Assembly: GCA_013416395.1 (NCBI GenBank)
Contig: JACCEP010000011.1
Coordinates: 1 to 64,000, forward strand
Length of the DNA stretch: 64,000 bases
Direction: 5' to 3'
From: Alcaligenaceae bacterium
Lineage (GTDB): Bacteria > Pseudomonadota > Gammaproteobacteria > Burkholderiales > Burkholderiaceae_B
Every line of letters begins with the position of its first letter. Positions within the stretch are counted from its first letter, which is position 1. A program made the translations under genes and the position numbers. The notes beneath the pieces are model-generated. The model was not told the DNA's origin. It was given only the letters and a program-made list of their open reading frames with translations, and made no database searches. Shown in pieces: positions 1 to 6,649 of this stretch.

Positions 1-165
1 TCTGTGGAACTCACTGAAGAAAGAAAGTCGCTCATTGAAATACGTGTCCATCTCACAAAATTTACGTGGACGCTTATCTTGACGAAAATTCGCTGAGATT
101 TCTAGACGGTACTGGGCGGACTCTTACGATGGATAAGCGAGACTCTTGCGTCATAACGAACGATC

Positions 166-191
166 AAAAAAAGCCCCGCTAAAAGCAGGGC
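166..191 (-). terminator. Rho-independent terminator
   Basis: Read on the minus strand, a 7-bp stem (GCCCTGC / GCGGGGC, one T-G wobble) with a five-base loop is followed by seven Ts. It lies about 80 bases beyond the stop of the minus-strand gene at 273-1166 and probably ends that transcript. The bases to its left, 1-165, hold no reading frame I can support. Confidence 0.75.
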
Positions 192-272
192 CAAGAACAA
201 AAAACTACGGTTGGTTGGGATCAGGTAAAAAACAGCTACCCAAGGGACGCCTTTTTGCGCAAGTTCGAACAA

Positions 273-1166
273 TCAATAGATCTTCTCGATCAGCATTGAG
301 TGAGGACGCGGCTCAGACTCACTCCCGCGATATCGGCTCGTTAATACGACGTCGGCATTGAACGTCTTTTTCCGATCCACCTCTGTTAAATCGACGCCAT
401 CTTCAAATTCAATTCTGATCCGGTTGGTTAATCCTTGAATTCGACCCTCCCAACCCCGATCTCGGTTATCCAGGTCTGTTGCACGGATTTCAACAATCAC
501 ATGGATCAATTTTGCGGTCATCTCCACCGGTTCACTGGTCAACTCTTTCGGAATACTCTCAACAAATTGACTCGTAAACTCGTAACTTGCATCCGTACCG
601 TTATCTTGCTCTCCATCAATTCTCATAGAGGAGCCGGGCTGATCCTTGGCCGGCTTCACAATATTGACGGTAGCCCCAGCCACCTCTCGCTTATTAGTCA
701 CCCCCTCAATGATGGCCTTGGCTACCGCCTCGGGCACCTCTTGCGTACCACCGATATTTACAACGCTATTGGTGATATCACCAACGGTTACCGAGGATGT
801 CTTGGTAGGATTGTGAAGCATATATGCCCCATACCCAACAAGCCCGGCAAGAACGGCAGCGGCTAAGTACTTGGGTGGTATCACGGCCTTCACCTTCTCA
901 AGAAATTTGTTAAGTCCTTCTTCAGATTCAAAAATGCACTTAACAATTACCTTTTCAATCAGGCTGCCAGAGCGCACTTCCTTGATTTCTATGCGCAACC
1001 CGACATCATCAATGCCAGTGAGCTTTTTCAAAACTCTCGGAGTGGTTTCAATCAGCCTTTCGAGTCCCTGCAACGATTCGATTATCAATCGTAGCGGAAC
1101 TGGCTTGGGGGTAGAGTAATGAAGGGTGTAGCTCGATTCAAAAACGAAGGTTTGCGTAGCAGTCAT
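273..1166 (-). CDS. Hypothetical single-pass membrane protein, 297 aa
   Basis: I do not recognise this family. The first ~95 residues look soluble and mixed alpha/beta. A single hydrophobic helix follows at about residues 100-117 (KYLAAAVLAGLVGYGAYML). The remaining ~180 residues are hydrophilic, with beta-like stretches (VTVGDITNSVVNI) and a charged end. There is no signal peptide, so the protein is probably anchored with a cytosolic N-terminal domain. No strong Shine-Dalgarno sequence precedes the ATG. It has its own terminator and no co-directional partner, and it sits beside phage remnants, so it may be cargo of a decayed element. Function unknown. The reading frame itself is convincing from its length and protein-like composition. 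Confidence 0.7.
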   Translation of the reverse strand: MTATQTFVFESSYTLHYSTPKPVPLRLIIESLQGLERLIETTPRVLKKLTGIDDVGLRIEIKEVRSGSLIEKVIVKCIFESEEGLNKFLEKVKAVIPPKYLAAAVLAGLVGYGAYMLHNPTKTSSVTVGDITNSVVNIGGTQEVPEAVAKAIIEGVTNKREVAGATVNIVKPAKDQPGSSMRIDGEQDNGTDASYEFTSQFVESIPKELTSEPVEMTAKLIHVIVEIRATDLDNRDRGWEGRIQGLTNRIRIEFEDGVDLTEVDRKKTFNADVVLTSRYRGSESEPRPHSMLIEKIY

Positions 1167-1311
1167 GTCAGCGAATAAATGTTACTAATCATGACATAAT
1201 ACCGAATACTCCTTTAACAATCCACCTACGCGACTCTTTGAGCTGCTTCGGAGAAAAAAACCCATACAGACTTCGATCTAGGTTGCTCTGTACCTGTTTG
1301 CAGGCCTCGAA

Positions 1312-1797
1312 CTATGTTGCATCCATATACTCTCGATCCAGTGCAAAAATGCCCGCATCCAGCTCAAACCGGGCCACCGGGGAGCTTTAGGCGCTCACTG
1401 CTTGGTTGATCTCGTTTACTGACAAAGGCAACGCTACGGCACCGCCTGCACCAGCCAGGTAACGGCGTACTCTATGGGCTGCCCAAAATGTAGAGATAAT
1501 GTGGTCAGTGATTGGATCAGTGGGCGTCTCGGCAGTCACTGGCATGCCCAGCTTGGTGTAAATCAGCGCTGGCTTCTTGCTTTTGCCTTGCCAGTCGCGC
1601 TCCCAGCGGAAGCCCTCAAGGACTTTCCCACCGTTTCGGCTAGCTCCCTGCTTTTATCGACCGCCACTTTTGTTGAGTGAGTGACGATCCAGGCGAATAA
1701 ATCCACGTTAGCGCGCAGCAACTTAGCCGCACTCTCGGGTGGGACGAAGGCGTCGATCAAATCATCGCGGGTGGCGTCACGCACCACACAGTTATGC
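1312..1797 (-). pseudogene. Decayed phage-type gene, frameshifted and with an in-frame stop
   Basis: On the minus strand a frame reading DLFAWIVTHSTKVAVDKSRE runs to about position 1610. The same protein then continues in another frame (GFRWERDWQGKSKKPA, then TPTDPITDHIISTFWAAHRV) until a TAA at 1387-1389. Past that TAA the same frame goes on as SSPVARFELDAGIFALDREY and ends at 1312. Motifs such as FRWERDW and TPTDPI followed by FW.AHRV recall a small protein family I associate with prophages; that link is from memory, not a search. One frameshift plus one nonsense codon are needed to restore it, so it is called a pseudogene. The upstream limit is uncertain. Confidence 0.55.
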
Positions 1798-1949
1798 GTG
1801 ATGTGCAGCTTCAGCCTGTGCGTGAAGCATTCAATACTGATGACGAATTTAACGACGCCATGGATGAGTATCCAGATGCTGAGCATGATTACTGCGGCCG
1901 CTACGAGCTGGCTCCACTATCTGACAAAGGCGAGGAAGCACCAAAATGA
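1794..1949 (+). CDS. Small acidic phage-type ORF, 51 aa
   Basis: A 51-codon frame starts at ATG 1794 (MRDVQLQPVREAFNTDDEF) and stops at TGA 1947-1949. It is strongly acidic (DAMDEYPDAEHDY). Its stop overlaps the ATG of the next frame in an ATGA arrangement, typical of translationally coupled phage genes. It overlaps the start region of the minus-strand phage remnant. No function can be assigned. The tight coupling and composition argue that it was a real gene, though the cassette is decayed and it may no longer be expressed. Confidence 0.4.
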   Translation: MRDVQLQPVREAFNTDDEFNDAMDEYPDAEHDYCGRYELAPLSDKGEEAPK

Positions 1950-2466
1950 CCACAAGTAAGCAACCAACCTCGACACCTGGCACGATGCATACATTGCCAA
2001 CTATATCGACAATAACGACGGGGCCGTTCCTGGCGCTGTAACCGTTGCCGAGGCTGCGTTTCAGACAGGCATCGCGCTCGACCGCAAGCGGCGGGGTGAG
2101 CCGGTGGCGTATATCTGCATAATTCCCTACGACAACGAGGGAAACGTGCAACGCGACTTGATCGGGGCCGACAAGGTTGGCGACTTATCTAGTTACGCTG
2201 ATTTCGTCACTTTTGTTCCGTTATACGCCACCCCACAACCTGCCGAGCCAGTAGTAAAGGATTCCTTGACAACTGACGAGGCGGTGAGCGCCGCGCAGCC
2301 TAAAGTGAGCGATAGCAAGCAAATACTGACCGATACCTAGATCGATCAGCATATAGATCAGCTGCTAGTAGCCAGCGGATCCTCACTAAAAAATTACAGC
2401 ATGCAGCACACAATTGACCGGATGCGAGCGTCAATGCGTGAAGCTGGAACGTCAGCACATGATTGA
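1946..2466 (+). pseudogene. Decayed phage-type gene with early frameshift and amber stop
   Basis: From ATG 1946 only about seven codons (MTTSKQP) are sensible. The protein then continues in another frame (NLDTWHDAYIANYIDNND) through KRRGEPVAYICIIPYDNEG and FVPLYATPQPAEPVV to a TAG at 2338-2340. Directly after that TAG the same frame resumes (IDQHIDQLLVASGSSLKNYS, then MRASMREAGTSAHD) and stops at 2466. The EPVAYI and VPLYATPQP strings resemble variable phage proteins of the Eaa/Ead type, from memory of that family. A frameshift near 1967 plus one nonsense codon make it a pseudogene. Confidence 0.55.
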
Positions 2467-2680
2467 AGTCCGTACAGCCGATGGCGCTTTCATCGAAAAA
2501 TATCAGCCGATTGGATGCTGCGAGCAGTCTCGTGCCATCTACGCATACCCTCACCCGCCACAAACCCTGCTGCCAAACATCGACAATAGGTCTGTTGCTG
2601 TCGAATACTTACACAGCGATCTGTCTGACCGGGCCAAGCAATCAAGCTTTATTGTGACAGCTCCATTTATTTCAGACTAA
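2459..2680 (+). CDS. Small phage-type ORF, 73 aa
   Basis: The frame opens at ATG 2459, overlapping the stop of the preceding phage remnant, and runs 73 codons (MIEVRTADGAFIEKYQPIG) to TAA 2680. A YAYPHPPQ stretch resembles the low-complexity Pro-rich parts of phage accessory proteins. There is no strong ribosome-binding site, so expression would depend on coupling. No function assigned. The 234 bases between this ORF and the ATPase gene hold nothing I can support beyond short broken frames on the minus strand. Confidence 0.35.
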   Translation: MIEVRTADGAFIEKYQPIGCCEQSRAIYAYPHPPQTLLPNIDNRSVAVEYLHSDLSDRAKQSSFIVTAPFISD

Positions 2681-2914
2681 GGTGTTAAATACGCTTGCAA
2701 TGCTCGTTCAGCAAAAAGGCTAACTCGCAGCCGGCAACTCTTCAATATCTAAAATTTACCCCACCAGGTTGCGAAAAAAGCCTAAGCTTCGTCGGGACCA
2801 TTCGTATTTTCAAACAATAACTGCGCCAACTGAATACCCTTCTCTGCCATGACGTACCAGTTGCATGGAACGATCTAACAGCGCTGTCATCAAGTCAAAA
2901 AAGTCAGAGGCCGC

Positions 2915-5218
2915 ATGAGTGAGATTTCAAAAAAAACCAAATACACCGATACAGCCCTGCTTGTTTTCAGTGTGCTGGCCCTGGTAAGTGGAGCAATCCT
3001 GCACTGGAGCGGTAACCCTGTTTTCGCTGACTGGTGCTGGATTGCCAGTGCGGTTCTCGTTGCCGCTTTGTTGCTGATTGAGAGCGCAATACGTCTTTGG
3101 CATAGACAGGTGCGCGTAGACCTGATCGCCCTGCTAGCGATTATCGGTGCACTTCTGCTCGATCAGTCACTGGTTGCTGCAGTCATCGCGGTAATGCTAA
3201 CCGGCGGTCAGGCACTTGAGGCATACGCGCTGCGACGGGCACAAAAAGAAATCAGCAAACTCATTGAGCGAGCGCCGATCTATGCGTGGCGACATAAGAA
3301 CAACAACGACGGGCTCGAGCAAATCCCTATCGCAACAGTCGTTGTCGGGGATCGTTTACTGGTGCGTTCAGGGGAGCTCGTTCCGGTGGACGGCGATGTG
3401 CTCGACCCCATTGCCATTCTGGACGAGGCGTCGCTCACGGGTGAGTCGCAACCAGCGAAGCACGTTCTGGGTTCACGTGTCCAAAGCGGCAGCGTAAACG
3501 CCGGTATGCCTTTCGATATGCGCGCCGCTCGTCCAGCAGCGCAAAGCACCTATTCAGGCATCGTCCGGCAGGTTGAAGAGGCGCAACGTTCGCATGCGCC
3601 GCTCACACGCATGGCAGACCGTTTTGCATTGCTGTTCATTCCGCTGACCGTAGGCATCGCGGCGGTGGCCTGGTTACTCAGCGGTGAAGCCATGCGCGCG
3701 CTTGCCGTACTTGTTGTCGCAACACCCTGTCCGCTGATTCTGGCAGCGCCCGTCGCAATCGTGGGGGGGTTGTCACGATGTGCCAAACGGGGAATCCTGG
3801 TAAAAGGCGGCGCCGTGCTCGAGGCTCTTGCTGGGGCACGCATACTGTTTTTTGACAAGACTGGAACCTTGACGACAGGCAAGATGCTCCTGCTGGCGAT
3901 TGAAACCGGTGGCCACATGGAAGAAAACGAGCTGCTGCAGTTGGTGGCATCCTTAGCTCAGGCTTCGACACACGTGGCTTCACAAAATATCGTCCGCATC
4001 GCGCAAGAGCGTGGTCTTGTCCTGAGCACACCTTGTGACGTTCTTGAAGATGCCGGAGCTGGCCTGAGCGGCAGGGTTGATGACCAACATTTGGTCCTCG
4101 GTAGCTATGCTTACGCCATCCGTAACGCTGCTCCTTCGGCCTGGGCACAGGCATTCTTGCGCAAAATGGACTATGACAACGCCACCGGCAGTTTTGTCGT
4201 GATCAATGGTGTCATGCTGGGCGCGCTAAGCTTTGCGGATCGACTGCGTGACGATGCTCCACGCGCGGTGCGCAAGTTGCGGCAGGCGGGCATTCAGCGC
4301 ATTGTGATTCTAACCGGTGACCGCCTTGAGCCGGCCCAAAGCGTGGGCGCGGCCGTAGGTGCCGATGAGGTGCACGCTCAGCTTCATCCTTCGGACAAGT
4401 TGTCGCTAATTGAAAAGGCTCCGGCAGAAACACCTTCAATTATGGTTGGGGACGGCATCAATGATGCGCCGGCGCTGGCGGCTGCCAGCGTAGGCATTGC
4501 CATGGGAGCGCGCGGCGCGACAGTTGCCAGTGACACGGCCGATGTTGTGTTGCTGACGGATCGTCTTGATCGGATCGCAGAGGCGCTGGATATCGCACAT
4601 CGCACCCACAGCATCGCCAAGCAGAGCATTGTCGTGGGCATGGGCTTATCGCTGCTTGCCATGTCGGCAGCAGCGATAGGCCAGCTTCCGCCACTCGCGG
4701 GTGCCATTCTTCAAGAAGCCATCGATGTAGCGGTTATCGCCAACGCCTTGCGTGCAATCGGCGCAGGGCGTGGGGCCCTTGCATCGCCAGCGCAGGCATT
4801 GACACACATCGAACGGGAGCACGCCGTTCTAGCTCCACTGCTTGCGCGCACGCATGACCTGACAGATCGATTGCTGCTTCTTCCTCGGTCAACGGCATTG
4901 AGCGAGCTGAGCGCGCTAATCATACAATTGCAGCAACAATTGCTGCCGCACGAACAAAGTGATGAGGCGCAGCTCTATCCCAAGCTGGCTGAAAAGCTGG
5001 GAGGCGACGATCCGCTCGCGGCACTAAGCCAAAGCCACCGCGAAATCTTCAGGTTGCTACCGCTGTTAGAACGCATCACCGTGGATGCGACAAGCAGCAG
5101 CGCCGCCTCGGCACCCAGCCTACGCGAAATCCACGAGGTGCTGCACCGCCTCGATATTGTTCTTGATTTGCACTTTGCACAAGAAAATGAATTGTTTCGC
5201 AATTTTGATACGGTCTAA
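2915..5218 (+). CDS. P1B-type heavy-metal ATPase with C-terminal hemerythrin domain
   Basis: A 767-residue cation-exporting ATPase. Visible motifs: TGES at 175-178 (actuator), TPCP at 270-273 in the metal-binding transmembrane helix, DKTGT at 314-318 with the phosphorylated Asp, and GDGIND near 512. There is no N-terminal CxxC metal-binding domain. From about residue 625 a His/Glu-rich helical region (HIEREHAV, LLPHEQSDE, LDLHFAQENE) matches a hemerythrin-like di-iron domain. The TPC motif plus C-terminal hemerythrin is the signature of the P1B-5 group, whose characterised member, Nia of Sinorhizobium meliloti, responds to Fe2+ and Ni2+. Iron or nickel export is therefore the best guess, with the hemerythrin domain as a possible oxygen or iron sensor. 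It is monocistronic and convergent with the next gene. Confidence 0.88.
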   Translation: MSEISKKTKYTDTALLVFSVLALVSGAILHWSGNPVFADWCWIASAVLVAALLLIESAIRLWHRQVRVDLIALLAIIGALLLDQSLVAAVIAVMLTGGQALEAYALRRAQKEISKLIERAPIYAWRHKNNNDGLEQIPIATVVVGDRLLVRSGELVPVDGDVLDPIAILDEASLTGESQPAKHVLGSRVQSGSVNAGMPFDMRAARPAAQSTYSGIVRQVEEAQRSHAPLTRMADRFALLFIPLTVGIAAVAWLLSGEAMRALAVLVVATPCPLILAAPVAIVGGLSRCAKRGILVKGGAVLEALAGARILFFDKTGTLTTGKMLLLAIETGGHMEENELLQLVASLAQASTHVASQNIVRIAQERGLVLSTPCDVLEDAGAGLSGRVDDQHLVLGSYAYAIRNAAPSAWAQAFLRKMDYDNATGSFVVINGVMLGALSFADRLRDDAPRAVRKLRQAGIQRIVILTGDRLEPAQSVGAAVGADEVHAQLHPSDKLSLIEKAPAETPSIMVGDGINDAPALAAASVGIAMGARGATVASDTADVVLLTDRLDRIAEALDIAHRTHSIAKQSIVVGMGLSLLAMSAAAIGQLPPLAGAILQEAIDVAVIANALRAIGAGRGALASPAQALTHIEREHAVLAPLLARTHDLTDRLLLLPRSTALSELSALIIQLQQQLLPHEQSDEAQLYPKLAEKLGGDDPLAALSQSHREIFRLLPLLERITVDATSSSAASAPSLREIHEVLHRLDIVLDLHFAQENELFRNFDTV

Positions 5219-5326
5219 ATCCCTTTTGGTGCGGCTTAAATCTCTTTGAGGCAGCTTGAACCCTATAGGTCAGACATTTCTAAATGGTGTGACACGCATT
5301 TTAAATGGCGACTCACCGCTTCCATT

Positions 5327-6274
5327 TCACGACGCAACTTTATTCCGCCCCTGTTTTTTCGCGTCATAGAGCCGTTGATCCGCGTAGGCGATCAGATCCT
5401 GGCAACTTGAATACAATTGGTCAAACGTGCTTGCAATGCCAATGCTCACAGTCAGCAAACGCGTCGTTCCGGCTTGCCTGTCGCCCACCTCGAGCCGATT
5501 GACAGCCAGCCGGATTTTCTCCGCTATTTTCCACGCGTCCGCCTGATCCGTATCGGGTAGCAGGCAAGCAAACTCGTCGCCTCCATATCGCGCGACAATA
5601 TCCAACTCCGGATTAACCTGCTGAGCAATTGTCGTGGCCACCAGCCGCAATGCATCATCGCCGCGCAAATGACCAAGAGTGTCATTGATATGTTTGAAAT
5701 GGTCTATGTCCATCAACAGCAGCGTCAATGGTTTGTCGGAGCCAAAGACCGCGTTGAAATGTTGATGAAGTGAATCGTCAAACGCGCGGCGATTCAGAAC
5801 GCCTGTCAGCCCATCGACCTGCGACAGACGCTCCAGCACCTTGCGCTGCATATCTGCGTGCAAATGGATGCTGACGCGGGCCTGCAATATGGTGGCATTT
5901 TGGGGGAAAGCTATATAATCCGTGGCCCCCAGCGCGAAACTCTCAGCTTCCTCCGCTTCGCTCTCCACTTTGGACATAAAAATGACCGGAATATGGCGGG
6001 TGTATTGGTCCGACTTGAGCGTTCTGATGATGTCAAAGCCGTTCGTACCGGGCATATTGATATTGAGCAAGACCAGATCAGGGCGTCGTTCTTTGGCCAG
6101 TCTGATGGCCAGCGTTCCGCTCTTGGCCGAGATGACCTCACACATGCCTTCAAGCGCCAGCGATCCGTTGTTAATGTTGATATCGGCATCGTCAACAATC
6201 AACACGCATTGACGCCGCATGCTCGTAAAAAGGGAACTGCTCACAAACGGATATTTTTGTCTGTTTTTTATCAT
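5327..6274 (-). CDS. Diguanylate cyclase with degenerate receiver domain
   Basis: The protein has 315 residues. An N-terminal receiver domain (about 23-140) is followed by a GGDEF domain (about 155-315) with an intact GGDEF signature at 231-235, so c-di-GMP synthesis is expected. The receiver keeps the acidic pair (VDD) but carries Asn71 where the phosphorylated Asp belongs (LLNINMPG) and Phe123 where the conserved Lys is expected (DYIAFP). It is therefore probably not controlled by ordinary phosphorylation. The RxxD product-inhibition site upstream of GGDEF is absent (PELD instead). An AG-rich stretch just before ATG 6274 supports the start. It is divergent from the GGDEF-EAL gene at 6650, which suggests a paired c-di-GMP module. 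Confidence 0.88.
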   Translation of the reverse strand: MIKNRQKYPFVSSSLFTSMRRQCVLIVDDADININNGSLALEGMCEVISAKSGTLAIRLAKERRPDLVLLNINMPGTNGFDIIRTLKSDQYTRHIPVIFMSKVESEAEEAESFALGATDYIAFPQNATILQARVSIHLHADMQRKVLERLSQVDGLTGVLNRRAFDDSLHQHFNAVFGSDKPLTLLLMDIDHFKHINDTLGHLRGDDALRLVATTIAQQVNPELDIVARYGGDEFACLLPDTDQADAWKIAEKIRLAVNRLEVGDRQAGTTRLLTVSIGIASTFDQLYSSCQDLIAYADQRLYDAKKQGRNKVAS

Positions 6275-6649
6275 GACCCCTCAACCGGTTTGTACAGTGC
6301 ATGGATATGTAGTCAAAACTGCCCCTGACTGTAACGACCCAGGTCACCTGCAAACCTTTTTGCGAACACGACAGTATAGTTCGCCCACGCGGTCATCTCC
6401 ATAAGCCGGGCGATTTTCTTATGACACTGGTAATTAGTATCGGACCTTCGTTCAAAAATTTCATGCAATGTGGATTATCTGTGAACCATCCGGTGCCATA
6501 ATAGCGAACATCATCTATTGCCAGTCAGACGACCCGATCCGATCATGCAGAGCGATGCATTCTGCGTGGCAATCCTGTTCAACGACTTCAGATTTCACCT
6601 ACATGACAAGCTATCCGGCAGCAAGCACCCCGTTGTGCAAGGAAGTGCA
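6275..6649. other. Divergent intergenic region of two c-di-GMP genes
   Basis: This stretch separates the divergent diguanylate cyclase and sensor GGDEF-EAL genes and should hold both promoters. A frame in phase with the EAL gene extends upstream to 6518, but its residues do not look like a protein N-terminus, so it is treated as leader. I see no confident promoter hexamers, hairpin or RNA gene. Confidence 0.4.

Noticed and set aside
1-96. Frame open from the left edge to a TGA at 94-96
   Set aside because: About 31 codons with no recognisable motif; another frame is open almost as long, so a gene end cannot be supported.
2765-2880. Short minus-strand frames with protein-like strings (NWYVMAEKGIQLAQLLFE)
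   Set aside because: Two frames are each interrupted by stops within ~30 codons and no family match is clear; too little to call even a pseudogene.
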